A DNA stretch of 64,000 nucleotides, taken from NCBI GenBank assembly GCA_030068075.1, contig CM057831.1:7949464-8013463 (forward strand). Direction: 5' to 3'. This stretch comes from Paguma larvata (lineage: Eukaryota; Chordata; Mammalia; Carnivora; Viverridae). Each line of letters begins with the position of its first letter. The first letter of the stretch is position 1. Below are positions 10,555-22,721 of the stretch, piece by piece. The notes beneath the pieces are model-generated. The model had not been told where the DNA came from, searched no databases, and saw nothing but the letters and a program-made list of their open reading frames with translations. The translations under genes were made by a program, and so were the position numbers.

Positions 10555-12506
10555 CTGGGGGACACAGAAGACACCAAGGAATCACTGGGCGAATTTCCAT
10601 CACTCTGTTTTTACATATTCCCCACTTCTCGCCCGCCCCGCCGTTGCTATTTTAACAAAGGTGATGGAAGTCACTTGGGACAGGGTTAAGCTGAGGGTAG
10701 GTAATGGATAAAGTGATAACTTCCTACTTTTCAACCTTGCAGGATAGTATGTAAGATATACTTCAACCCCACATAACATACGCTGTTTTTATTTCAATAT
10801 ATTCCCTATGCGTCTTCTAGCTTAAAACCTCCCACAAAAAGGCAGCTGAAAGTTGAACCACTGTGCCATCTGACTGCTTACGGCCTTCTGGAGGAGGAAA
10901 GGAGAAGCGCTCTTCACCCCTACAACATCTGAACTTGAAACGTCTAGTAGGCTGTCATGCGGTTTAAAAATTCCAGGACATCATCCAAATCCCCTAAGTA
11001 ATTCAATCGGGAATAGAGATACAAACAACCCCCTCTGCCCACCCCCATCCGCAACAATTAGGAGGGAAAGTAACTAAATGGATTTACATAATTGAAATTG
11101 TAATTGAAATGTTTAAACTCTGAGACTTTTGGAAGACCACAGAAAACGCAGCGGCAGCGGGTAGAGGAAAGTAAGGTACAGGCTTCGGGCCAGATGGGAG
11201 ACACATCCAAGAACACCCAGAAAAGGAGGGAGGAGGCTTCCGGAGCGGATGAATAGGCCAAGGTGGCCCCTTTCCTGAACTCAGCACTCCCCGGGACACG
11301 GCGCACCATTAACTTTCTTTTAATGTTTTGTACTTATTGGTACACATTTAATGGCTCAATTCACTGAGAAAAGCAGAGGGGAAACGAGAAACTCCTTCCT
11401 TCCAAAACCATACCTAGGAAATAGGAGATTAAAACGGAGCAAGCTTTTTGAAACTTAAGCCGTTACATATAGATTTATCTGTTTCTAGATAAAGATTTTT
11501 ATATCCCCTTTCTAAAAGGGCTGATTCTTTTCTTCCTGGCACTCCTGATTTGTTTAACAAGCACATTCAGAGCACTTACCTTGGCCCAGATACCAGCTAC
11601 GAGCTTTACAAACATTCACCCATTTCCTCTTCCTAAGAATCCCGTAAAGTCCGTAATATTAATATCCCCATTTTAGCAGAAATTGTGGCACGCGGCTGGC
11701 ATTGCTGTCAAATGACCGGAGGGCGGTAGCCCCCAGGGACTCCTTTCGAGGTGACCTTGGAAAGGGATAAGAAGGCCGACAAATACCTACGACTCAGGAC
11801 GGCTGACACTTAAGGGCGAAATAGGGGACGGGCTGTGGCCGCGGCGACGACAAAGGCGGCAGATGCTTGCGGGGTCTGTGTGCGCGGCCGTCACAAACTG
11901 GGAACTTGGCAAAAGAACGAGGCTGGTGAAATGGGCAACTAAAGTACGGGTGCCAGGAGAAAAGGCAGATTCACAGGGAAGGTCAAATCCTGAGTCCACT
12001 CGGCACAGCCGTCCCTGCGGCAAAGCGCACAGGCCCCGAGCGGACGGTGCGGTAAGGCGTGTTAGAATGACCTGGAGTTCAGCACCAAGACCGTTGGCCT
12101 TTTTTTTTTTTTTAATGTATGACATGAACATTTGGGGTTCTGACCCACTCGGGGTCACGGGGTAAATGAGAACCTGCGTTCAGGGACACCCCGAACAGTG
12201 GTCCGTCCCGGTCTAAAGAGTTCTGGTTTCGAAGTCCAGTTCTTTCTGAGCATCTGAGTTAATGTCCAGGAGCACGTATCACCACGAACCCTCAAACCAC
12301 AGAAGGGGGATGTGCATTAGGGTCAATAAAACGCCCTTAGGCTTCGGCCTCAGACACACTTAGTAATTGATTATAAACCGCACCTAAGTGGTAGTTTTTG
12401 TTTTAGCGGCGGGTTTGCATTCATCTTGGCTTTCCACAAAGGCAGACGGCCCTGCTGGCATCAGGTGCCCACCAGCGACTTCAGTACAGGGCAGCCCGCG
12501 TCTCAC
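10555..12506 (-). other. CADM1: CADM1 intron 4
   Basis: A 1,952-bp phase-1 intron between exons 4 and 5, with donor GTGAGA at 12506-12501 and acceptor ccccag at 10560-10555. It holds a MIR fragment near 11560-11690. The stretch 11780-12160 is CpG-rich and ends in a T run (about 12101-12113), but shows no gene. No young SINE is present. Confidence 0.93.
11560..11690 (-). repeat. MIR fragment in intron 4
   Basis: 'gagctttacaaacattcacc' and 'atatccccattttagcagaa' follow the reverse MIR order (ttacat...aactcatt...ccccattttacaga). Decayed, with approximate ends. Confidence 0.6.
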
Positions 12507-12644
12507 CTTTCAGCTCCTTGTTCCCTTTGAACCACCTGATAGTCGTGGCTGGTTTGCTGGCCATGGCGGTGCAGTTGACTTCGATCTCCTCGCCTTCCAC
12601 CGCGGTGTCTTTCTGGATATCGATCATGAGATTGCGTGGAGGGA
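12507..12644 (-). CDS. CADM1: CADM1 exon 4: first half of second Ig-like domain
   Basis: This 138-bp minus-strand exon begins the C2-type second Ig domain. It completes the Val codon (TC), reads [20 protein letters not shown], then [20 protein letters not shown] and KELK, ending with the first G of a Gly codon. NCT supplies the B-strand cysteine and an N-glycosylation sequon; the W of RWFKG is the core tryptophan. The exon has no long open frame of its own because intron stops close both sides, so an ORF scan misses it. Recalled human CADM1 has Thr where this sequence has Lys (GNKELK); I believe mouse also has Lys. The acceptor tttaattcgtag|TCC has a weak pyrimidine tract (about 11 of the last 19 bases). 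The donor is CTGAAAG|GTGAGA. Codon third positions are rich in C and G. Confidence 0.96.
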
Positions 12645-15600
12645 CTACGAATTAAACACACGCGCCTTTTAAACACAGAATCCATTTCTGCGCATAACCT
12701 TCTTTTCATCAGAAACTAGCTCCACCGCTCTCAAAAAGAGGAGGCAAATAATGGACATTCCTGAGGGGAATTTAAAACAAACCGCTACCGGAGGGCAAAA
12801 AAGGAGGGCAAAGTCATCATCGGGCGAAGTGAATCACGCACAAGTTGTTACCTTAGAATCTCTCTCCTACAGTTACCTTATAAAAAATGCCCATTCTCCC
12901 ATTCCCCATGACCAAGCCATGACAGTGTAGGTATCGGATGAGCTGTCCATCGGTTATTAGAAAATTGAGCAGAAAGTAGATATAAAAGTAAGAGGAGTAT
13001 ACACTAATGAAATTATTATTCTTTTCTGGAAGGATCTGAAAGGACTACTTCTCCTCGAATTTAGCCCTTGGATTTCAATCTTCATATAAAAGACTCCAAA
13101 GACAGCCAGCTTTGGAATCGAAGACCTAGAGTCCCTTAAAAGAATCACTCACCATCGACAGACACAGAAAAATTGTTCTCGGAACCAGTTCCATCCAGTT
13201 AAAAATATTCATAGAGCACCACAATCCAATCATGACCTCCAGTGGGTGGCGGAGTAATAAAATCCATAGGCTATGAAGATGCAGTAATATAGAAAATGCC
13301 GCTTAATTTGCCATCATTTTCCCACGTTCTGAAATCTAATGCTCCAGATTTTAGAAGGCAAAGGGGAACAAGCACTTACAAGTCCACTTGCACTTACATC
13401 AGAATTGAGGCCCCTCTTTTGAAGACATATTAAAGCATATGAAATAAGCTGGTCAGGATAAAATACTTCAGGCCTACAGCGCTGAATAGCAAATCCAGAG
13501 TACGGAAGATGACGGGGAAGAGGGAGAAAGTATGTTTCTTGTATGGGACTGAGCTGGCAGTGGAACTTTGCGTAAGGTGCAACCTTCCCTCACGACTGAG
13601 GTTCTTGAAATAAAAATCAGTAAGAATATTGAATTCAGTAGAGCGAATCTAAGACTACGTGCCCTGACCACCATGAATAAGCAAAGACAGTTCTGAGACT
13701 TATGATTAATAAGTTTCTCAACCCAGAAGAGAAACAAGAAATTAAATATGTATAAACATGCCATCCCGATGATCAAGTTGAATAATAAATCTCTGATATC
13801 GCTTCAATAAATTATGGGACTCAACCACGTATTTGGGATTTCCAACTGTTCCAGTCCAGTGGAAAATTCTGTGTACGGGAAGACTTTTACACTGAACTGA
13901 AGCCCTTATAAAAATTCCTACCGAGAACGATGGGAAGGGAAACAGACATGTTGCGTATGTTTCTCAGCAAGACAGCGTGTGGGGGGTGCGTGTGCGAAGG
14001 GGGAACTATTAGAGCAAAACCAGGCGTCTTCTTCGCTCCCTGTGTGAAAGGAGAAGAACACATTTGCTCAAATGGATGGGTTGCCCAAGTGACACGGCCC
14101 AGATGAGTAGTTAAACATGGCCAAGGACGATGCTTGCCTACATTAAACAAAAAAAAAAAAAAGCAGAAAGAAAGAGAGTGTCTAACACCCAGTTGGGAAC
14201 GGCACAACCAGCAGCGTTTTAAGAGACGCAGGGAAGCAGTGGCAAAATCAATGGGACGACTTCGGCTAGCTCTTTCCTTAAAGGAGCTATTTTTGCCAGA
14301 GGACCATGAGGACAGTTACGGATTTTCATCACGCACCTAGACGGTTGATAGAGAATACACAGAGAGACTGGATGCTTAGGAGCAACAAACACCATCCGAT
14401 TCTAAGTGCAGTATCATGGGGATATTGACACAAAATGCTATTGTTAGAGCAACTGTCAGAGGAAAAGGCTGCCCAAGCCTAGAGAAAATAAGATCTTGGT
14501 GAGCTAGGAGGCACAAAGTAAGAGGCGCTAAGATAAAACCACCAAAGAGTAAAAGACGCAGGAATGTCCCTCTATAGATGGAGGAATCGAAGTTACATAA
14601 GAATTCCCACCAAGGTTCAGACAAAACGAAAAGTAATTTCTGATGTTGACCTACGCGATGACTCCCAACGAGAAATGTAACGGAAGAGATATTCCTCGGT
14701 TTAAGGAAATTCAGACCGAGGAGCGGAGACTCAAGGGAAGCGATTCCCTTCGGCCACGACAAAGAGGACAAATAGCTAACGTTCCCTTTCCTGGAAGTTA
14801 CTACAGAATGGAGTCAGCTGGATTCCAGCTTGCGTGCGTAACTTTGGGGAGGAAAAAACCTTTAGATTCGCTCTGTGGTAACCTGGAAATCTTGATGGGA
14901 AGAGATCCAGGAGTAGTTAAAAGGTTGCAGCACGTACCGCTGCCAAGTCTCAACGGCACCCAGCCTCCCACACAGGCTTTGTCGGGGATTTGTTTCCTGA
15001 GTGTTCCTGAGTCTCTTTCCTCCACACTCTCCTTGCTCCTGTTGAGCCTGAAGACAGCTTAGGTCTCCTCATCAGAGGCTTCCCCTAACTGCCGCGAGGT
15101 GTTCTTCAGTGCTACTCTCTCTGTAAGACGGAGACGGTCATGGAGAAGACGTGCTCTTTCCACACTACCCGCAACGCCTGCTGGTTCGAAGGAAGGAGAT
15201 GGAAAATGGCAGGTAGCAATGAGGCTGGAGGAATACTTACCAATGCCTCTTAGATTTTGTTTGGAGGTTGAGAGCCCGACCGGCAGCAAAGAGCCCCTCA
15301 TCTGGATATTGCTGGGCAGAGTCCATGCTAAGTCTTCCTCGTCTGCAGCAGACATACCATGAAGTTCCCTAACCCTTCAGGGTGACACAGTGCTGTCTCC
15401 TAGGGTTAGCTTCCCGGAGAGCTGCCGTCACCTAACTTCATGGCTCAGGTAAGCATGTGGAAAATTTCCCAAGTCTTGGAAAATAGGATGGGTGCAGAAG
15501 AATAAAGGACCCGTTTCTTGTTGAGAAGAGCATCCCAAGAGAGAGTGGAGAGATTTTTTTTTTTCCCCCCAAGTCCACACTGGTCTCAAGATTGTGGCCG

Positions 15601-18600
15601 GGATGTCTAACTTTACTAATATGAGAAGAAGAAACGGCCAAGTACGGTGGGAGTCGTGCGGTTAGCAAACATAAAACCGAATCCGATAATGCGAGTCCAA
15701 AGGGTTTATCGATACCCGTTATAAAGGTGACTTCTCTCTGATTTTTTTTTTCAAGAGCAAGGAAGCTTTGGAAAATATAAGTGAAGTGATTTAAGTGTTT
15801 CTGAAAAAATGGGGCAGGGCAAGAGAATCTTCAAAGTTTAGTTTGCTCTATTACTTGTCCCGTTTTCCCTTGAACTCTATCATGTCTACTCTACTCCAAA
15901 AGTGGTTAGTAAAGTATCAAAATCCATTTATACCAAAAAATGAATTAAAACTGCTACTAACCAGAGACTACACTTATCCATGCTCCACGAAACAGACACA
16001 TTTAGTAAAAAGGGCCTGCAGCCCTTAATGAAAAGAACCAAAGATGTAGGGAAGGAGGTGCATACGGATGAAAACCTGAATGAAAATGGCAGGAGAGAAA
16101 TACTAGCAGATAGCAAAGAAATGTCAAGGTTCTTCTGAGCTAACCTCACATCTATAAGAGTGCTCATTATAAACATGAACGCCTACAACATTAAAAAAAA
16201 TCAGCAATATCGAGATGAGTCACGCGTTAATTATCACAAAAGAGGAGTCTTAAAGCTGATCAGTATGTGAAATCTCTCTCCAAAACCCTTTAAAATAATT
16301 AGGTTCTTCTGTTCCTGGAATCTTAAGAGTGAACACTAATCTCAAAAGGACAGGACTGTAATAATATTAGCTACTATTATCAGTAACTCTATTTATCTTA
16401 AAGCGGTGTATTCTATTTCTGTGCCGCTGTTTCCCTGAATACTGGTACGAAGAGAGTCCTGCACTACAGAAGGAACAAACTCACACAAGTGTAAGGAGTG
16501 AATGGATATCCTGTAAGGCCCCCAAATGCATGCCAAGTATCACCGGAGAGTTTTCAGTTTTTACATAGATAAGATAATACGCATAATAGTAACTAACAAA
16601 TCACCATCTCTGGGTCTTAGAATTATGCTGAAGGTTTTCCTGAAGGCTTCCAACAACTCACAGGCACGTGCACTAAAATGAGCGTCTTCCAGCCCTCGAG
16701 AAAGTTGACAGCTGTGTAAGTATATATATATGGAGTCCTTTTCAGAGAACCAGAGATAGAAACGAAGATGCTAACAGATCACTCTTCATTCATTAGAATA
16801 TCTGAAAATCCTAAACCTTAGGAAAAAGGTTTGAATATATGAGGATCAGTGGAAATTGTCAGAGTTTGGAATATGAAAGACTCAAACACTGATGGCAACA
16901 ATTTCGTTCTGTCAAAGAATCCTAGAGTCAATTCAACGGCAAGAATATTAAGTGAATACGTAATATCGGCAGCAAGAGCATCTACGAGTTTTACTTTCAA
17001 GTATGTTTACGTTAATGCTTCCATACAACACAAGCAGGAACTTACTACTTCTAGAATAATCAGACCTCCAGCGGGATTACAAGCATAAATGCCTCTCAAA
17101 GTCTAGTGCCGTCATGCTGACTCCCAACCACTGGGCACATTCGGTCAAACTGGCCCTATCCAGTGGGCCTGAGAACAGCTGTACCAGATACCGGAAACCG
17201 ACAGGCAGTTACTGCTTGCCCGTGGCCAGCTATCCTCCTGAAAACAAAAGATGTGCCCCTTTGGGGGACAGATCTTGAAATGGCGTCATTCAGGATTTTA
17301 TTAAAAACAACCTAGGCTAGAAGACACGAAGGGCGTGAGCCAGAACGGTGGGGTCTGTTTCAAAGTCTGTGATTCTAGATTCTCGCCCGTCTGCTTTGTA
17401 AGTGGGGCAGGAGGGCTAATCTCGGTTATTATCATTTCTTCCCGTGAAACAGTCGTATTTAAAGGTATACATAGAAAAATACCCTGAAAATTCAAAAGTT
17501 TATTCCATTCTATCGCTGTTACTCTTGTGGAAAGGCCATAAATGATGACGGGTCAATGGATGGATGGGTCTGTTTGGAGTCTGTGTAGTCAGTGACTTAC
17601 TCCAAAAAGCAAACAGTGTTTTCAAAGACTTCTGAACAAAGAGGAGGACAGAAAACTTCACGTGCGTGTATGTGGCTTTGCAAAATACCAAACTAGTTAT
17701 CCCTTCCACGCGTCTTATTTCGGCAGGTGTCCTCTGGATGAATGCTAACATGAAACACAGCCATGTACCTCTGAAAGCCATGTACCATTCAACACAGACC
17801 ACGTCGGAAACCGCATGGCCTGGCCTGAAGCGTGACTTTCTCAAATCAGTGTTCCTCTTACTGAGGACGTATCTGTAAGCACTAGGGACATGTTTCAGCT
17901 TAAGGAATAAAAAAATATTTTCCCTTTTACAACTGTGTTGAAACAAAGTCATGGGGCAGCAGCTCAACGCGTAAATCATATATGTTCACACACACCGGGC
18001 AAAAACGTCTTTTATATTTATCTTTCCTCCTAATCTTCATATCATGGCGCCAAAAAGCTACACTCGGCCGCCTCAAATAGACTTTGATTCATGATCTTTC
18101 TGAAGGTGTAAATCAGAGATCTTGCCTCATGTTACAGTGAATGTCCTTGAAAACTCAAGTTTCAAAAATCCACCTGGGCTGGTGTTATGCCCTGGGGGAC
18201 GGGTTTGGCTGACTGGGGGAAGGTGACCGACTCAGGCCACCCTCAACACGGGGATATCTGCTATCTGCGGACTGTATCAAAATATAAACACGGAAACTCA
18301 GCTACTGGGAATTTCCCCAAAACCACAATCCGGTGATCGTAATTGAAGACATTCAACTCACTAGAGGTGTCCTTAGCAGCCTGTCAACAGTCCTTCCCTA
18401 TTATCAGCCTTCTCTCTCTAGAAGCTCTTAATTCTTTTCTGTCCCATGGTTGCCATTTTGTGGCAAAGTGTATGTTCAGGGGGTATGATTGTTACAGCAT
18501 AATCTAGGGTATAAGCAATATGCAAGGCAGTGAGTAAAGTCAAAGATAAGTAGATCAACAATATTAAATGAGATGTAACTCAGAAGGAAAAATCAGTAGG

Positions 18601-18988
18601 CAGATTTTATAACCGTGCTCTGCCACCAGGTAGAGACGGGATGGCCCATCTCCTCCTTTCCTGAACAGAAGAAAATAAAATCCTGGTAGTTAGAAGCAAT
18701 GACATTTCATGCGGGGAGTGATTCATTGGAGGGTCTACATTCTCTTGATCTCTGCGGCTGAAGCTTGAGGGCTGGATCCCAAGAACAGGTGGGATCTAGA
18801 AAGACCGCTGATTGTCATTCCTCAGAGTGTTGGGTAAAAGAGGCTCTTTTTTAAATTTAGCAAGACGCATGGTGATTCTTCCTAAAACGGCAACCTTTAC
18901 CATTAACTCTTTCCTTGCTGCTGGAAGCCGTGGGTAGTAAGGGCCACCCTGCTCCGTTTCCCGGGACACACTCGCACGCGTCTCTTAC
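12645..18988 (-). other. CADM1: CADM1 intron 3
   Basis: A 6,344-bp phase-1 intron between exons 3 and 4, with donor GTAAGA at 18988-18983 and acceptor ttcgtag ending at 12645. I see only short A and T runs (about 14147-14162 and 15547-15555) and no recognisable gene or young repeat. ORFs of up to 159 codons on either strand have no protein I recognise. Confidence 0.92.
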
Positions 18989-19141
18989 CCAGCACTGTGA
19001 TCGTGGTGTAACTTTCCTGGGGGGGGTCGGTGTAGAGCTGGCAAAAGTATCTTCCTTCGTCCGAAATCGAGACATTTGTCAGCGACACTTTGAGTTCACT
19101 GCTAGAAAAATTCAGCAACTGAAACCTGCTGTCCTTCAGAG
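18989..19141 (-). CDS. CADM1: CADM1 exon 3: second half of Ig-like V domain
   Basis: This 153-bp minus-strand exon completes the membrane-distal V-type Ig domain, the face that makes trans contacts in this family. It opens by finishing the split Pro codon (CT), continues [20 protein letters not shown], and closes with YTTITVL plus the first base of a Val codon. [11 protein letters not shown] is the canonical D-x-G-x-Y-x-C motif supplying the F-strand cysteine that pairs with the one in exon 2. NFS and NVS are two further N-glycosylation sequons. The acceptor is tttgtctcgcag|CTC with a good pyrimidine tract; the donor is CTGG|GTAAGA. The phase-1 ends join cleanly to exons 2 and 4. An open frame runs past the donor into the intron, but the GTAAGA site and the downstream protein order make the donor choice secure. 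Confidence 0.97.
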
Positions 19142-20695
19142 CTGCGAGACAAAACACAGAGGCAGAGATCAGGAGGAAGAGGACGGACCGTGCATTTACC
19201 TTACCGCAGGGAGGAGGAAGTCAGGTGCCTGCGGAGGCCGCTACAGACTAGAAAAATCGAGTACGTCTTTGTGCACCTGTTGGGTACTTCTTCCTGCTTC
19301 TCGAATTACTGTTTTGGGCTTCGGAGATAACTGCGCGTAGACAAACAACCTTGTCCGAAAGGAAAGTGACACGCACGGGGCTTGTGGGTGTCTGAGTGCG
19401 TGCACACACACACGTGCACACACACGCACAGGCACATGCACACACACACATGCGCGCACAGACACACGCTCCTTTCTGTCAGTTTCAGCACTTGCGCATA
19501 AGTCGTATCAGATTTTCTTTTGGAGTTCAGCCATATGAAAACAGAAGGAAGGGCAGCCTGTGAGGACCCCCTGGGCACCGAAAGTTCAGGGAGTAGGACC
19601 TACTCCTCTTGAAAAAAAGATGGTTCCAAATTATGAAACTCAAAAAATCATTATTAGTAATTTCAAAAACAAAATGGAAGAAACTAAAAAAATCTTGATA
19701 GCAAAACGATCCCATTTAACTTGGAGGCATCTTTGTATTTGGTGTAGCTGGAGGCGAAGCCTCCCAAAGCCTCAGGCCACGCTACAGTTTTCCAGGTATG
19801 TTCAGCTTCACAACAACAAACAGGAGGATAAAGCAGGAGATCAGAGTCGCCACCGAAGTAATGTATGTGGGCTTCTGATTAATTTCAAATATTCACCTTT
19901 GAAGTCCTTGTATTAATTCTGACAAAGGCTAGATTCATCTATAACGACCAAAATTCACTTTAAGAATGACGGACTCCTCTCCTCTGACCTCCCCTCACCC
20001 TCTTAGATGCTCCTTAGCTTTATCAACTCTTTCCAGACGTCCTGAACGTTGTGGGGAGCTGGGGAGAAGGGGGGGACAAGTAGACGGGAAGGGACGCTCC
20101 TTGACGCCTGCTTTGATTAGGTCCCGGTGTTCTCCAAGAGCAGAGTTGTGAAAACCCTGATTCTTGCTCTTGCTAAGCTCAGATTTCATCTGAACCATCT
20201 CTAGGATACACAATTAAGTTTCAATGATGAGCTTCTGTGCTATTCCATTCGGTAAGGTTTCAGCCCCTGGTAACCTCCATCTACCAGAGGCTATGGTGAG
20301 GGGAGAGTTTGGTTTTGTCTCGATAGGCACAGATTACCTTGGAAACTTCAATCTTCAAACCAAACAGCTTACCCTTCAGAATGCTGTATTTTCCTTGCCT
20401 CACCCTACTGGAGTTGTTGTGTCCGGGACTCAATTGCAATTCACCTTGAATTACTACAATCAATTCCTATTGCAAAGTAAGACTGCTTTACTTTTAAAAG
20501 GGACCATTCAAGGTTTCTATTAAGTAGAAAGATTATGATTGCACGTCTCTTCTTCCCTCTGAAGAATTGACTAAACTTTAAGCATCTAACATTAAATCTA
20601 GAGAAGGAGGCCTTGGCAATCTCTTTATCGAGACGACACGTAGTGGAGAAAAAAAAAAAAAGTTGCCATCTAACACTAGAGAGACGGAAACTTAC
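19142..20695 (-). other. CADM1: CADM1 intron 2
   Basis: A 1,554-bp phase-1 intron with donor GTAAGT at 20695-20690 and acceptor ctcgcag ending at 19142. Its main feature is the imperfect CA/TG tract at about 19402-19468. An A run sits at about 20648-20661, just downstream of exon 2. No gene is seen; the 99-codon plus-strand frame at 20224-20523 has no recognised product. Confidence 0.93.
19402..19468. repeat. Imperfect (CA)n tract in intron 2
   Basis: Alternating CA/CG/TG dinucleotides, purine-pyrimidine through most of the tract. In the CADM1 transcript (minus strand) it reads as UG-rich RNA about 260-330 nt upstream of exon 3. Confidence 0.9.
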
Positions 20696-20842
20696 GCCTG
20701 AAGTCCCTGAAATAAATGGTCTGCCTGTTGGGATTCAGCAGCTGGATCACGGAGTCGTCACTCTTATTGACTTGGCAGCTGATGGTCGCCACTTCTCCCT
20801 CGATCACTGTCACGTCTTTCGTAAACAAATTCTGTCCATCGC
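20696..20842 (-). CDS. CADM1: CADM1 exon 2: first half of Ig-like V domain
   Basis: CADM1 is a single-pass immunoglobulin-superfamily adhesion protein that binds itself and other nectin-like proteins between cells, including across synapses. Read on the minus strand, this 147-bp exon starts with the last two bases of a Gly codon, then [15 protein letters not shown], and ends at IYFRDFR plus the first base of a Pro codon. ISCQV carries the B-strand cysteine of the first Ig domain, and NKS is an N-glycosylation sequon. I recall the residues as identical to human CADM1. The acceptor is a T-rich tract ending aaaag|GC; the -3 base is A, which is less common. The donor is CAGGC|GTAAGT, a strong match. 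Both borders are phase 1. The signal-peptide exon is upstream, outside the window. The identification is firm; only the borders rest on splice logic. Confidence 0.97.
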
Positions 20843-21879
20843 CTTTTAAAAAAAAAAAGGAGAAAAGAATTTCCATCGATTAAAATTTGGTTCACGGCTC
20901 GGTTAAAATGAGAAGCAAGAAGTGTGTTAGAAAACGGGCTCCAGGGGCAACACTGGTGCGGCTCCCACTGAGGGAGTCTACTCATTCCAGAGAGATCTGG
21001 GGGCAAAAGGCAACTAAGCCTGAGATCAACACGCTCTCAAAAGTCGGGATGCCAACGTTCCAGCCTCCGATATCTTATTCCAGTTGAGGAGCGTGTTGGA
21101 GAGGTACGGAAAGGTCAGAGAACTGACTTTTCTAAGAAGCTGCAGCTCTCACGAATGGAGTGGGGGAGAAACATGTACTCAACCTCAGCTCACATGCCCT
21201 TGAGCTAAGCTCTTTGGTTGCCTCACAGAAGTCTCAAGGGACCACTTAATGAAAGTAGGGGAGGAGGGCTCAGTAAACACGCTCATCTTGTTAGTGGATG
21301 TCGACATTCCCGAGGTATAGGCAGGTCAGTTATTTACCGAGTGGGAGCGAGGACCTACCCAGCTAGACTCTCTGGAATCTCAATCAAATCCTGAGAGAGC
21401 TGACAGTTCAGTCTGTTACTCTGCTCTGGGAAACTAACACCTTCCCGACTCACCCAAAGCCCCAGGCAGTCCGGAACCCCGCCCCTCCTATGGCTTGCCC
21501 TATCTAGCCACTCGGACCTTCTCTTTCAGAATACGTGGAAAAGTCAAGGTTTTCAGCTCTAGGCTGATCTCCAGATCTGCTCTAGTCTGTTGCTTCTAAG
21601 ATCAGTGATGGCGGCCAGGGCCCCTCATAAATGTCCCCTATGATCTACGGCACAGGCGGGAGGATAGCAGAATTCAATTCAAAAGCAAAAGATGAAGCAA
21701 TTGTTGAACGTCCAATTCTACACTTGGAAGAGCAGAGGGTATAGAAATACAGGACGCCGTCCTGGCCTTTCCGAAGCTGCAATGTGGGGGGCAAGTGGAT
21801 ACCTAAATCTTCACCTACGGAACAAAAATGTAGAATGGGCAATGGGTATGTGGAGTCGTCGCTTGGGAAGATGGCTTTT

Positions 21880-22060
21880 TTGGCTGGATGATCTCCAGCA
21901 AATTATTTCAAGTCCCCGACCCAGCGCCTCATCTGCAAAGTGGGGACAGGAATTCAAAGCCCTCTCCCAGAGCAGGTGGAGGGACTGAGAAAGGTAATAA
22001 AGAGAAAGCACTTAGCACTGAGTCTAGCTTCTTTTAAAGCTGAATACATGGTAGCTGTCC
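21880..22060 (+). repeat. MIR fragment in intron 1
   Basis: 'cctcatctgcaaagtgggga' is the MIR core, preceded by 'aaattatttcaagtcccc' and followed by 'agaaagcacttagcactgag', in forward MIR order. Confidence 0.72.
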
Positions 22061-22700
22061 TCCTCATCACCGTCATTTCTGCAGTTGTCAAATCCAAACC
22101 TTTATCAGGCAACTCTGCGTTCTGGGGGGTAGTGTGCTTGCTAGAATGAAGACTCACAGTCCCTCTGCCCAAGCTTTCTAGGTAACGATAGATCGGGGCG
22201 GTTTGTTCGCTCCTCCCACCAAACAACAACGACAACAACAAACCCAAAAACAACTTTGTCGCCTTTGGAAACAAAGGTCAAAGATGAATAGTGTTGTGAA
22301 ACAGAGACAGAGAGAGAGAGAGCATAAACAGAGATGCAATTAGAGATAATGGAGGATTTCCACCTGCTATGTGTTTCCGCTCCTTTTTTGGCAGGACACA
22401 GTGAGGAAGTGTGAGAAGGGTGTGGGATGGCGTTAAGCCAAATCCACCTAGAAACAGACCAGCCTCCGACAGAGGATTAGAAAGGAGAGAACTAGGGGTT
22501 AAGGACAAAATTATCAGAGCCGCAGATACAACAAAAATTCTTGGAGCTCGAGGAGTAAACCAAATGAACCTAGGTATGAGAACGCAGGCCCCCAGGGCTG
22601 GCAGCGAGCGGAGAGGGTAAGTATTCCCTAGCTTGATCCAGCAGTGAAAGCTCAGTGGGCTGAACGAGGTTACAGAATAACAACAAGAAGGAGTGATCAA

Positions 22701-22721
22701 AAAACCCAAAACCCAAAACCC
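22701..22721. repeat. Three tandem AAAACCC units
   Basis: Three perfect 7-bp units in a row. A minor simple repeat. Confidence 0.85.

Noticed and set aside
12503..12709. A 68-codon minus-strand frame covering exon 4
   Set aside because: It is in the wrong frame. The true exon 4 frame is set by phase-1 junctions with exons 3 and 5 and gives the Ig-domain residues.
17500..17979. A 159-codon minus-strand frame in intron 3
   Set aside because: It is on the gene's strand, but no CADM1 exon belongs here and the residues resemble nothing known.
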